Source: Candidatus Woesebacteria bacterium
GTDB taxonomy: Bacteria > Patescibacteriota > Microgenomatia > UBA1406 > GWC2-37-13
Reading direction: 5' to 3'
NCBI GenBank assembly: GCA_020429045.1
Contig: JAGQLS010000002.1
Span: 1 to 64,000 of the forward strand
Length of the DNA stretch: 64,000 nt
The notes beneath the pieces are model-generated. The model saw only the letters and a list, made by a program, of their open reading frames with translations, was not told the DNA's origin and did no database searches. Within the stretch, counting starts at the first letter, position 1. Each line of letters begins with the position of its first letter. Positions 7,918 through 16,205 of the stretch are shown piece by piece. Made by a program: the position numbers and the translations under genes.

Positions 7918-10896
7918 ATGCCAGATAATTTATACCCGAAAGGCTCAGAGTGGAGAAAGTGGGACCTGCATGTCCACACTCCCATGTCGATCATACAAAA
8001 TTATGGTGGTAATAATAATGCTGCCTGGGACGCTTTTATTCAAAAATTAGCATCTTTACCTCAAGAAATTAAAGTCATTGCTATTACTGATTATTTATTT
8101 TGTGATGGCTATGAACATTTGTTAACACGTAGGGATGAAATTCCTAATATTGATTTAATCATTCCCAATATAGAGTTCAGATTAAATACTTTTAGTGGTA
8201 CAGCCAACAATTCAAAACGGCATAACTTTCATGTTCTATTTGACTCTTCAATTGATGTTCAAGATATCAGAGACCAGCTTTTAAATGGACTTTCAACTGG
8301 ATACAAGATCCAGGATGGAACAGTGTGGCAACAAACGCCAACTACTCGCTCTTTGGAGGAACTTGGAAGACAAATAATGGCTGCTGCACCAGCAGATAAT
8401 TCCATACATAATAAATCTGATCTTGAAGTTGGTTTTGATAATATTACTTATAAACGGGAAGACATCGAGAAACTTCTAGAGAAAAATTGTTTCAAAGGTC
8501 GTTACATTACCGCTATTGGTTATTCTGAATGGGATCAATCAAGATGGGACCAATCAGCGGCTGAAAAACGAACACTAATAAATACAGCCCATTTTGCTCT
8601 TACAAGTTTGGATGACCCTTCTAAGATTGATGAGAATCGTAAAAACTTAGCAGAAAACAAACTCAACGACTTAGTCCTACATTCTTCCGATGCTCATTCA
8701 ATCGATCAGATAGGGAAAACGCTTCTTTGGATAAAAGCAGACCCCACGTTCGCTGGTTTAAAACAAGTTCTTAATGAGCCTTATGCACGAGTGTTTATAG
8801 GAGATACTCCCCCCAACCTCAAGCCTGAACATAAAGTTATTAAAAGCATATCAATTCCAGATTCTAAGGGATGGTTTAAAGATGGGTTTGAATTAGAGCT
8901 GAATCGAGACTTGATTACGATTATTGGTGGACGTGGATCAGGAAAGTCTGCATTAGTCGAAGCTATTGCTTATGGCTCAGGAAGTAAAGACGATAATGAA
9001 GAGGCGTTTTTAAAAAAGGCTTCAAAGCATAAGGATACGATAATAGGAACCCAAATTAATATTGAGTGGGGTGATGGTCAGAAAACTGATTTCAGAGTTG
9101 GCGATCTTATTACAGATCGCGGTCTTGTGCGATATCTTCCCCAAGGGGCTGTCGAAGAACTTTGCTCTCATCACAACAGTGCAAAACTACAATCACAAAT
9201 AGAGAACGTTATATTTCAGAAACTAGATGATACAGAGCGAATGGGCGCGTCAAACTTTAGTGAGCTTAAAAAGAGAATTTTAAGTAATTATCAGTATGAG
9301 AAAGAAGGGGTTGTTGAAAAACTTGGAGAGATTAACAGAAATCTGAGCAGTTTGATTGCCGTATTACAAAGTTTGCCCACAAAGAAAAAACAACTTGCAG
9401 AGAGAAAGGGTGAGCTCAAAAGATTAAACGATAGCCTTCCTAAATTGCCCGCAGAAGATAAAAAGGGTCAAGAAGAACTCGCGACATTACTTGAGATAAA
9501 GAAAAAGTTCCAAACTAAAATAGTCGCACTTCAGGGGAAATTAAGCAAAATAAGTGATGTAGAGACTAAGGTTAAGATATTCAAAACGAAAATTAGTGAG
9601 TTTAAGTCAGAAATAGGTTTATTGGTAGCAGATTTTGATGAAATCAAACCAGATGTTTTTGAGGTGAACTTTGACGAGGAAGCCATAAAAAAGTCTATTG
9701 ATGATGAAAAAATCAAAATAAGTACTCAACTTAAAACTCTGAGAGAAGGTAAGAAAGAAGACGTTGCAATTTTGTTGGAAATTGAGGAAAAAAGTCTAAC
9801 TTTTGACAATCTTCAAGATTTGAATAAAGGGATAGAAGATAAACAAAAAGAAACTAGGGCGTTTGAGACAATAAAATTGAAATATCAACAGCAAAAGAAA
9901 ACAATACTTTCGGTTGAAAGCTCCATTAAGGCTTTAGAAGGAGAAATTACTAGGATTAATACAGAGTCTACCTCTGAAAAACAGAGACTTGAAAAAGAAC
10001 GTCTCAGCGTATATGAGTCATATTTTGACCTTTTGAAAGAGGAAAAAGAAAAAATCGAAGAGTTGTATAAACCGTTACAAGACTCTTTAGCCTCGGGGAC
10101 CGATACTGACAGAAAATTGGTCTTTGAGGCTCAAATTAATTATCAACTCGAATCTCATAACAAAGCTGGCTTGGAGATTATTGATAGGTCTAGGAAGGGT
10201 AATTTCAGAGATTTGGAAGAATTAAGAAAAACTCTTGGTGATTTATGGGATGAATTTGCAAGAGAAGGCTTTAAGAACGATGTTTTAGAAACAAAACTTC
10301 AGAAGATTCTTGAAAAATTTTCAATCTTTGACGGCAAAGAAATATCCATTCTTGAGCAGTTAAGAGAGAATTATTCTTTGGAAGACTTTTTCAATTGGAT
10401 ATTTGACCCTACATATTTTGAGATTATTTCTTCACTAAAGTTTGATGATACGGATCTTTATGTGCTATCTCCTGGTCAAAAGGGAATTATTCTTTTGATT
10501 CTCTATTTAAAAATTGACGAAGATGATTATAGACCTTTAATTATTGATCAACCTGAAGAGAACTTAGACAATCTTTCAGTTTATAAAGATTTAATTGAGT
10601 ATTTTAGCGATAGGAAACAATATCGACAGATTATTATGGTTACCCATAATCCCAATCTTGTTGTAAACACGGACGCAGAACAAGTGGTGGTAGCTAATTA
10701 CAATGGTAAACGTGGCCCAAGACTTGAATATTGCTCTGGTTCGTTGGAAGACCAAGCTAAAAAGATACCTGATGTGGAAGTTGATGAATTTGAAAATGGG
10801 ATTATCGAACAAGTGTGTAACATTCTAGAGGGTGGCGAGCCTGCATTCTCGAAGCGGAAAAAGAAATATCAAATTTCAACTCGAAGTCAAATTTAA
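7918..10896 (+). CDS. TrlF-like protein: PHP domain fused to an SMC/ABC-type ATPase
   Basis: About 992 residues from ATG 7918, one base after the endonuclease stop. The N-terminal PHP-type metal site reads WDLHVHTP (about residues 13-20), with later metal-ligand candidates IAITDY and HSSDAHS. A Walker A GGRGSGKSA follows at about 337-345, then a long coiled coil (about 460-800), an ABC signature LSPGQKG, Walker B LIIDQPEENLDN (about 872-884) and an H-loop VTHNPN. This PHP plus SMC-like layout defines the TrlF group of large ATPases, often found next to restriction or defence genes. The likely role is ATP-gated nuclease or phosphoesterase action on invading nucleic acid; that role is inferred. 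Confidence 0.8.
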   Translation: MPDNLYPKGSEWRKWDLHVHTPMSIIQNYGGNNNAAWDAFIQKLASLPQEIKVIAITDYLFCDGYEHLLTRRDEIPNIDLIIPNIEFRLNTFSGTANNSKRHNFHVLFDSSIDVQDIRDQLLNGLSTGYKIQDGTVWQQTPTTRSLEELGRQIMAAAPADNSIHNKSDLEVGFDNITYKREDIEKLLEKNCFKGRYITAIGYSEWDQSRWDQSAAEKRTLINTAHFALTSLDDPSKIDENRKNLAENKLNDLVLHSSDAHSIDQIGKTLLWIKADPTFAGLKQVLNEPYARVFIGDTPPNLKPEHKVIKSISIPDSKGWFKDGFELELNRDLITIIGGRGSGKSALVEAIAYGSGSKDDNEEAFLKKASKHKDTIIGTQINIEWGDGQKTDFRVGDLITDRGLVRYLPQGAVEELCSHHNSAKLQSQIENVIFQKLDDTERMGASNFSELKKRILSNYQYEKEGVVEKLGEINRNLSSLIAVLQSLPTKKKQLAERKGELKRLNDSLPKLPAEDKKGQEELATLLEIKKKFQTKIVALQGKLSKISDVETKVKIFKTKISEFKSEIGLLVADFDEIKPDVFEVNFDEEAIKKSIDDEKIKISTQLKTLREGKKEDVAILLEIEEKSLTFDNLQDLNKGIEDKQKETRAFETIKLKYQQQKKTILSVESSIKALEGEITRINTESTSEKQRLEKERLSVYESYFDLLKEEKEKIEELYKPLQDSLASGTDTDRKLVFEAQINYQLESHNKAGLEIIDRSRKGNFRDLEELRKTLGDLWDEFAREGFKNDVLETKLQKILEKFSIFDGKEISILEQLRENYSLEDFFNWIFDPTYFEIISSLKFDDTDLYVLSPGQKGIILLILYLKIDEDDYRPLIIDQPEENLDNLSVYKDLIEYFSDRKQYRQIIMVTHNPNLVVNTDAEQVVVANYNGKRGPRLEYCSGSLEDQAKKIPDVEVDEFENGIIEQVCNILEGGEPAFSKRKKKYQISTRSQI

Positions 10897-10912
10897 ATTG
10901 TTTGGTTATAAG

Positions 10913-10941
10913 TGTTGACATCTCTTTTTTCAATGTCAACA
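10913..10941. terminator. Hairpin between the convergent trlF-like and recombinase genes
   Basis: Perfect 9-bp inverted repeat TGTTGACAT / ATGTCAACA with an 11-base T-rich loop. A third TTGACAT-like copy lies at 10955. It could be a weak bidirectional terminator or an operator; no clean T-tract follows the stem. Confidence 0.35.
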
Positions 10942-10968
10942 GAACCGTTAAATAGTTGACATTCGTCT

Positions 10969-12642
10969 TTAAGCTTGTAAAAACCTCCCCACTTCCTTCA
11001 CCGTCCACTCCGGATATTCCAGCTCGCTGACCCAATCAATTTTTCCGAATTCATACCATTTCTCGAGCCAGATGGGACGCTTAAGGCACAAAGCGTCCTT
11101 TTTTGTTGAAACATCGGGATTTTCGCGATGTTCGAAAGTTTCTTTTTCCAAACCCTTCAAATTTTCCACTTTAGAACAATTTGTCTGACTTACTGCCTCA
11201 GACAGTATCTTAAAGGCTCGGGAGTATTCCCAGCTGAGTTTGCCTTCATCTAAAATGAGTTTCTTGAAGACCAGCCTGATTAGGTCACGCTGTTCGTCCA
11301 ACATCTCCTTCTTTTTGGCGGAGAGGTAAATTTCTTTGGCACGTTGCGAGAGCTCGTAGAGGTTTATGCCGAGATTCAGGTAGCCAGTGCTGGCGGTGGA
11401 GTGCCTCTTTATGGTTTCGGTCAGTTCGTCTTTTTCCTTTGAATACTGTTTAAACTTGCGGTTGTAAAATTCCTGGGTGATTTTTTCATCGAGTTTGTCA
11501 TCGTATAACTTATCCATTCTCCTGGAAACTGCCTCGTAGCGGGTTTCTAACTCGCCCACAGTGCTGTTGTGGTACTCGACTTCGTCCCGATGGCTCTCTT
11601 TGAGCGCCTTCTTAAGCCACTCGGTGATTCTTTTATTCTTAATCCTCAGGTTTTCAAAGCCAGCTAAGAGTTGGTCCTCAGTGCCTGGTTCTTTGACCCA
11701 AGTCTCCTGATCACATTCGTTGTAGTGGTTGCAGTGGCCGTAGCGATGGCCACTGTGAAGCTCCCAGGTGATTAGCCCTTTGCAGGTAGCGCAGCGGATT
11801 AAGCCTTTGAATAAGTAGCTATGTTTCATATAGGTGGGTGTGGTTTTGCTTTTAAGTAACTTCTGAACTTTGTCGAATACTTCTTTGCTGATTAATGGTT
11901 CCTGTTTGCCTTCGTAAATTTCATCATTCCATCTAATCTTACCCATATAAAAAGGATCCCGCAGCAGGGAGTGAGTGCGGCTGACTGCCAATTTGTTACC
12001 CTGAGGCGATCTCATGCCTTCTTTGTACATGGTGTTGGCTAGTTTCTTGATGGAATAGTCGCCGGAGGCGTAGAGTTCAAACATCTTAATGACCAGCTTG
12101 GAAGCACTTTCATCGATGATGTGGATCTTATGGCCGGTTTCACCGACAGTTTTATAACCAAGAGGAGGTCTAGTGGGTAACCAGCCCTGAGCCAGTTTTT
12201 CTTTTTGTCCCTTCTTAACGTTCTCGGAAAGCAGGCGGACATAATACTCGGCTGTGGCTACCTTGACCCTCCACATAAACCATTCGTGGGAGCGGGAGGA
12301 ATTGTGCAGGACACAGGCTTCTTTGGCTAGATGGATCTGGTGGTTTTCGCTTTCGGTGATCCATTGGTCAATAGTGGGAACATCAGAGAAGTTTCTGGTC
12401 AAACGGTCGGTAGTTTCAACAATGATGGCGCAGATATTCTGCTTCCTGACATAGGCGATCATTTCCTCAAAGACCTTACGTTGGCTTTTGCCTGCAGCTG
12501 ACTCGGAGATGGCAAAGACTTTTTTAACTTCCAAGCCTTGTTTGTCGCCATATTCTCGCAGGAACTTCTCCTGCGCCGGGAGGGAGTAGCCCGTTTCTTC
12601 CTGTTCTTTGCTGGAGACTCGGCAGAATATGACGCTTTTCAT
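10969..12642 (-). CDS. Large serine recombinase (site-specific integrase)
   Basis: 557 residues. The N-terminal resolvase domain has IFCRVSSKEQ with the catalytic serine near residue 10, then the TTDRLTRNF segment. A Recombinase domain (LPTRPPLGYKTVG, SRTHSLLRDPFYMGKIRWN) follows, with a zinc ribbon CATC...CNHYNEC and a long coiled coil (about 370-440). This is the layout of phage-type serine integrases. The last 33 or so codons lie left of the putative crossover dinucleotide at 11065-11066, so the C-terminus is encoded by the end of the neighbouring cassette. It shares an ATGA overlap with the small gene upstream. The catalytic motifs are intact. Confidence 0.93.
   Translation of the reverse strand: MKSVIFCRVSSKEQEETGYSLPAQEKFLREYGDKQGLEVKKVFAISESAAGKSQRKVFEEMIAYVRKQNICAIIVETTDRLTRNFSDVPTIDQWITESENHQIHLAKEACVLHNSSRSHEWFMWRVKVATAEYYVRLLSENVKKGQKEKLAQGWLPTRPPLGYKTVGETGHKIHIIDESASKLVIKMFELYASGDYSIKKLANTMYKEGMRSPQGNKLAVSRTHSLLRDPFYMGKIRWNDEIYEGKQEPLISKEVFDKVQKLLKSKTTPTYMKHSYLFKGLIRCATCKGLITWELHSGHRYGHCNHYNECDQETWVKEPGTEDQLLAGFENLRIKNKRITEWLKKALKESHRDEVEYHNSTVGELETRYEAVSRRMDKLYDDKLDEKITQEFYNRKFKQYSKEKDELTETIKRHSTASTGYLNLGINLYELSQRAKEIYLSAKKKEMLDEQRDLIRLVFKKLILDEGKLSWEYSRAFKILSEAVSQTNCSKVENLKGLEKETFEHRENPDVSTKKDALCLKRPIWLEKWYEFGKIDWVSELEYPEWTVKEVGRFLQA
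10978..11178 (-). other. Second junction of the cassette array, inside the recombinase 3' end
   Basis: The left arm (10978-11066) matches 21464-21552 without gaps and with about 5 differences. The right arm (11065-11178) matches 4892-5005. The two matches meet exactly at GA (11065-11066). An imperfect dyad, CCAT at 11056-11059 and ATGG at 11072-11075, is centred on this GA. A 2-bp asymmetric core with flanking dyad arms is what serine integrases use. Confidence 0.7.
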
Positions 12643-13082
12643 AGGCAGAGCTTTTTCAACACAACAACATATAGGTAACTCGAGGGAATATCAAATTGAA
12701 TCAGGACATTCCGCATATATTGGGCTATATACGGAATCAGGAGGAATGTGCTCAAAACCACCGACATCTTGCCGTTACATTGCCGACATTTTTCTTGGCT
12801 AATCTTCTCCAAAACCACCGAAGTAGCGCCGAAGCGCTGCCGAAGTGTTTTCAGGCTAAGAGCTCTAAAATCCGGTGAACTTTCAGTGAAGTGTTGGTGA
12901 ACCTTTTCCGTCCTATTTCTGTCCACCTTTTGTACACCCTGTTTAGCCTGAAAGTCTTCAAAATTCGCCCTCATTTTGCCCACCTTCTGCCCACCCAAAA
13001 AAGTTGACCAAGTTTTGACCAGGAATTGACCAAGCTTCCTTATAAGTTGTTCTGTTGGTTTTACTATTGATTTGTCTTTCAT
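12639..13082 (-). CDS. Hypothetical protein upstream of the recombinase
   Basis: 147 residues on the minus strand, overlapping the recombinase start by 4 bases (ATGA). It is rich in basic residues (KVGKMRANFEDFQAKQ, VDRNRTEKVHQHF), with one possible Cys pair (KCRQC) and a hydrophobic patch near the C-terminus. I do not recognise a family. The strand and overlap fit a co-transcribed gene, but the sequence is unusual enough that it may only be a leader region open by chance. Confidence 0.35.
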   Translation of the reverse strand: MKDKSIVKPTEQLIRKLGQFLVKTWSTFLGGQKVGKMRANFEDFQAKQGVQKVDRNRTEKVHQHFTESSPDFRALSLKTLRQRFGATSVVLEKISQEKCRQCNGKMSVVLSTFLLIPYIAQYMRNVLIQFDIPSSYLYVVVLKKLCL

Positions 13083-13112
13083 AAACGGCGCCGTTTTTTG
13101 TTAAATTTTTTG

Positions 13113-13613
13113 TTAAAAACTCCTTCTAGTTTGTTTATCGTCTTTCCGTGACGCAGCCATGTTTAATGAATCCAAGGTTTTAGCCTTAAGTTCTTTGAGT
13201 GCTTCCATTTGTTGTCGCCTATATGTGATGGTGGTGTCATGCGGAGCGAAGATAGTAATGATGTTTTGGTTGAGCTGATAACCATTGCTGGCAAAGAGGA
13301 ATTTGCCTTTAACTTTGTCTTTCTTCTTTCGAAAGACTTTTATTAAGGGCTCACCTTTAAAACGAGCTTTTTCCAAGGAAGCGATTCTTCTACTCACGCT
13401 AGCCACACTATTTAAACCAAGAATTTGTTTGAGTTTATTTTGAGAGGGATAACATTCGCCCTTTTTGTTCATGAAGACTGCCAAAGCAGTAAAGGTGTGC
13501 CATTGGTCAGCCGTGATCTGTGCCAAAAGAAGGTCTTTGAAAATAGGATTTCTACAGATTTGGAGGTACAGATTGTCTGCTGGTGGTTGTTGTTTTGACA
13601 TCTTCATTTTCAT
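13113..13613 (-). CDS. Helix-turn-helix (HTH_36-like) protein
   Basis: 166 residues. The central region DQWHTFTALAVFMNKKGECY followed by PSQNKLKQILGLNSVASVSR is the winged HTH seen in replication-initiator-like and phage-type HTH_36 proteins. The C-terminal part is basic (MAASRKDDKQTRRSF). It lies in a minus-strand run with two small genes upstream and the recombinase downstream, so it probably belongs to the mobility module. Roles in replication of an excised circle or in control of the recombinase are both possible. Several ATG codons open the frame; the exact start is uncertain. Confidence 0.6.
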   Translation of the reverse strand: MKMKMSKQQPPADNLYLQICRNPIFKDLLLAQITADQWHTFTALAVFMNKKGECYPSQNKLKQILGLNSVASVSRRIASLEKARFKGEPLIKVFRKKKDKVKGKFLFASNGYQLNQNIITIFAPHDTTITYRRQQMEALKELKAKTLDSLNMAASRKDDKQTRRSF

Positions 13614-13628
13614 TTATGGACCAGCTCT

Positions 13629-13784
13629 TTAAGAGCTGTTTGATTTAGCTTCAATCTTCATGGCCGCTTCTGCAAACTGAACCAAAGTAGTTGCCACTTC
13701 CATGACTTCAGCTAAAGTCAGCTTGATCCCGTAATCTTCTTCAATAATTTTCTTCAGCTCGAGTAGTAATTGTTGGCTTACCAT
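13629..13784 (-). CDS. Small hypothetical protein, 51 residues
   Basis: ATG at 13784-13782 encodes MVSQQLLLELKKIIEEDYGI, then KLTLAEVMEVATTLVQFAEA, ending in TAA at 13631-13629. The protein is acidic and helical. Its start overlaps the end of the DUF5659 gene by 7 bases, indicating translational coupling in the same minus-strand operon. No family is recognised; it may be a small partner of the DUF5659 protein. Confidence 0.5.
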   Translation of the reverse strand: MVSQQLLLELKKIIEEDYGIKLTLAEVMEVATTLVQFAEAAMKIEAKSNSS

Positions 13785-14032
13785 GGTCGTTTTTCGGCAT
13801 AGAGCCTGGCTTTGACATCACGTAACTGGTTGAAAAAGACTTGTGGGGAAACCTTGAGTTGGTGGGTGAAGTAGGAGTCAACTAAGCTTTCCAATTCCGG
13901 GGACCGCTGAAACACAAAAACCGCTTTGCGCGGGTTGGTTCGATCAATATCTGCAATGGGAAAGTTAAGGGAAATGGTGGTAGCGAGGGCAAGGTCGCTG
14001 GTAAGGTAAGTGGCAGGTTTTGCTTGTGACAT
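13778..14032 (-). CDS. DUF5659-like small protein
   Basis: 84 residues. TSDLALATTISLNFPIADID, NPRKAVFVFQRSPELESLV and a C-terminal FFNQLRDVKARLYAEK match the usual pattern of DUF5659 proteins, short factors that accompany mobile elements in Patescibacteria and other bacteria. It leads the minus-strand mobility operon (DUF5659, 51-residue protein, HTH_36 protein, hypothetical, recombinase). The biochemical function is unknown. Confidence 0.6.
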   Translation of the reverse strand: MSQAKPATYLTSDLALATTISLNFPIADIDRTNPRKAVFVFQRSPELESLVDSYFTHQLKVSPQVFFNQLRDVKARLYAEKRPW

Positions 14033-14179
14033 AAAAATTCAAATTGGAATTAACTATGTCTAGCCTAGCCGGGACCATATGTTTATCTCAATAAACTTTG
14101 TGGTGATTTATGTTTACTTTTGAAAACAAATAGTACTTGCTGTATGAAAAACTACGAATTTCGACTAAAATACATCTAG
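14033..14179. promoter_or_regulatory. Divergent region between the mobility operon and the SDR operon
   Basis: TAAAAT (14166-14171) lies 8 bases before the plus-strand ATG at 14180 and fits a leaderless start. The minus-strand promoter was not resolved. Confidence 0.35.
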
Positions 14180-14917
14180 ATGAAAAAAACTGCGTTAGTA
14201 ACTGGAATCTCAAGAGGGATTGGAAATGCAATAGCCCGGCAATTGGTTACAGATGGGTATTTTGTTATTGGCACTTACAAATCTTCTCAAAAAGAAGCCG
14301 AATCTTTGAAAAACGAGGTTAAAGAAATTGAACTTTACCAGGTTGATTTCTCTGATCGACAGCAGACGCTAGATTTTGTAAAAGGCTTAAAAGATAGAAA
14401 GCTAGACGCCTTGGTTAACAACGCTGGGATTATTGAGTTTGAAGCGTTTGACAAGGTGTCTTATGACACCTGGGATCAGATTTTCGAAGTCAATCTGAAT
14501 ACTCCCTTTATTCTTTCCCATGGTTTGCGCAAGAACTTTAATGAAGGTTCAACAATTGTGAATATTGCAAGCACTGACGGGATGACCGGCGCGTTTGTAA
14601 GTATGTCCTACTCTGCAAGTAAAGCTGCTCTTATAAACCTTACTAAAAGTTTGGGGAATGTTTTCGGGAAGAATGGGATTAGAGTTGTAGCAATAGCCCC
14701 TGGTTGGGTTGGCAGTGGTATGGATTCACCAGCCATAAAGGAAGCGATGGAAAACAATCCACTAGGTAGAAATGCTGAAACTAAAGAGATTGCAAATGCC
14801 GTTTCGTTTGTATTATCACCCAAAGCAAGTTTTATTAATGGACAGACTATCGTGGTTGATGGTGGTTATACCAATGTTGATCCAATTTTGAAGAAAGAAG
14901 CAGAGGCAACCGAATAA
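14180..14917 (+). CDS. Short-chain dehydrogenase/reductase (FabG-like SDR)
   Basis: 245 residues, the classical SDR length. It has the NAD(P)-binding TGISRGIG near residue 8, NNAG near 78, a catalytic Ser in the NIASTDG region, YSASK near 150 and a PGWV segment. These residues make it an active-looking reductase of small carbonyl substrates. The exact substrate is not evident, since no acyl carrier or fatty-acid genes surround it. It is followed after a single base by a DMT permease and likely forms an operon with it. It is cargo of cassette B. Confidence 0.85.
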   Translation: MKKTALVTGISRGIGNAIARQLVTDGYFVIGTYKSSQKEAESLKNEVKEIELYQVDFSDRQQTLDFVKGLKDRKLDALVNNAGIIEFEAFDKVSYDTWDQIFEVNLNTPFILSHGLRKNFNEGSTIVNIASTDGMTGAFVSMSYSASKAALINLTKSLGNVFGKNGIRVVAIAPGWVGSGMDSPAIKEAMENNPLGRNAETKEIANAVSFVLSPKASFINGQTIVVDGGYTNVDPILKKEAEATE

Positions 14918-14918
14918 T

Positions 14919-15827
14919 ATGAATCAAACTAAAGGCTTTTTAGCTCTAGTATCTACTGCCGCTATATTGGGAACTTTTGGGGTTCTCATTCGGGAGTTGG
15001 CAAAAACATTCAGTGATCCTGGTCAGGTTTTTGCACGTTCGCTTTTCGCAACTCTGATTATTGCTTTGGTCGTCCTTTACAAGAAGATTAACCCCTTAGA
15101 TATAGGAAAGAAAAACTTGAAATATGTTCTTGCCTTTAGTGTTGTTTTTCCGCTATCCATCCTTTGCTTCACTGTCTCTGCAAACCTTATTAAAGTAACA
15201 AATAGCTTGTTTATGCTCTATGTTGGTAGTTTAGTATCAACAGCAATTTTTGGAAGAGTGTTATTTAAAGAAAAATTCACACTCAAACATATTGCCGCTT
15301 TGGTCTTAGTTTTTATTGGTTTAAGTTTCTTCGTCTACCCCTTTAGTGTTGAGTCAATAACTCTGGGGCTTGTGTTGGGATTGTTCTCGGGAATATTTGA
15401 AGGCTCAAGCCATACACTTCGTAAACTAATGAAAGATGTTAAAAGAGAAGTGGTTGTGTTTTATCAGAGTTTGTCTGGGGTGATTCTAGCTTCTGGACTG
15501 CTTTTGTTTAGCAATGAAGTTTTTATTAAGGAATTTCACTTAAGCGCAATCTTTGTGGCTTTGTTGTTTGGACTCCTTCTTGTTTCAATTGGTTATCTGC
15601 TCGTTTACGGGTTTGGAAACTTTGATGTAAATTGGGGAACAATTATTCTTGCAACGGAACTGTTTTTCGCAATAGTGATTAATTCGGTTTTCTTAAAGGA
15701 GTATCCTACTTCCTACGAATTAATTGGTGGGCTATTGATATTCTCTGGAACGGCAATCACTACCTTAAAGTTAAACAAGGGTAATAAAAAAGCCATGGAG
15801 AAAAAGAAAACAGCAGTATCTTCCTAA
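14919..15827 (+). CDS. DMT-superfamily (EamA) permease
   Basis: 302 residues with about ten hydrophobic segments arranged as two EamA repeats and a basic C-terminal tail (NKGNKKAMEKKK). Proteins of this kind move small metabolites across the cytoplasmic membrane. The start follows the SDR stop by one base, so a metabolite made or consumed by the SDR could be its substrate; that is inference. The 3' end overlaps the convergent XRE gene by 4 bases. Confidence 0.8.
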   Translation: MNQTKGFLALVSTAAILGTFGVLIRELAKTFSDPGQVFARSLFATLIIALVVLYKKINPLDIGKKNLKYVLAFSVVFPLSILCFTVSANLIKVTNSLFMLYVGSLVSTAIFGRVLFKEKFTLKHIAALVLVFIGLSFFVYPFSVESITLGLVLGLFSGIFEGSSHTLRKLMKDVKREVVVFYQSLSGVILASGLLLFSNEVFIKEFHLSAIFVALLFGLLLVSIGYLLVYGFGNFDVNWGTIILATELFFAIVINSVFLKEYPTSYELIGGLLIFSGTAITTLKLNKGNKKAMEKKKTAVSS

Positions 15828-16096
15828 AACTCAAATAAATCTCTGACTTTTACTTTCAAGCCTCTGGCGATTTTAATCAAATACCTAACTGAGGTATTTA
15901 CATAACCATTTTCAATCTTAGCAAGATACGAAACATTGCTAGCTGCTTTATAAGCCAGTTCTTCTTGGGTCATTCCTTTGCGTTCTCGAATCTTCTTGAT
16001 TGTGTCTCCTAGAAGTTCCCGCTCACGGAGAAATGGGTTGTCTTGAGCATATCCTCTCATGCTCAAATTGTTGCTATATTTGGAATGTATTACCAT
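15824..16096 (-). CDS. XRE-family HTH regulator
   Basis: 90 residues. The Cro/C1 HTH reads LGDTIKKIRERKGMTQEELA, then YLAKIENGYVNTSVRYLIKI. Nothing else is present beyond a short N-terminal extension. Its start codon sits on the edge of a perfect 14-bp palindrome (16096-16109), which makes autoregulation likely. It lies between the SDR/permease operon and the anchored-protein and STAND genes, so it may control the cargo of cassette B. Confidence 0.8.
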   Translation of the reverse strand: MVIHSKYSNNLSMRGYAQDNPFLRERELLGDTIKKIRERKGMTQEELAYKAASNVSYLAKIENGYVNTSVRYLIKIARGLKVKVRDLFEF

Positions 16097-16109
16097 TCTA
16101 TATATAGAA
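16096..16109. promoter_or_regulatory. Palindromic operator candidate at the XRE gene start
   Basis: TTCTATATATAGAA, a perfect palindrome touching the minus-strand ATG and lying in the promoter space between divergent genes. Confidence 0.5.
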
Positions 16110-16205
16110 AGATTGTGCTAAAATTAGCCTGGTAAGCAGTCGAATCTTGACTCCCTTTGCAAAGGAAGCTAACATCGGCAAACTTTGAAGCTGAAAGGCA
16201 AGCTT

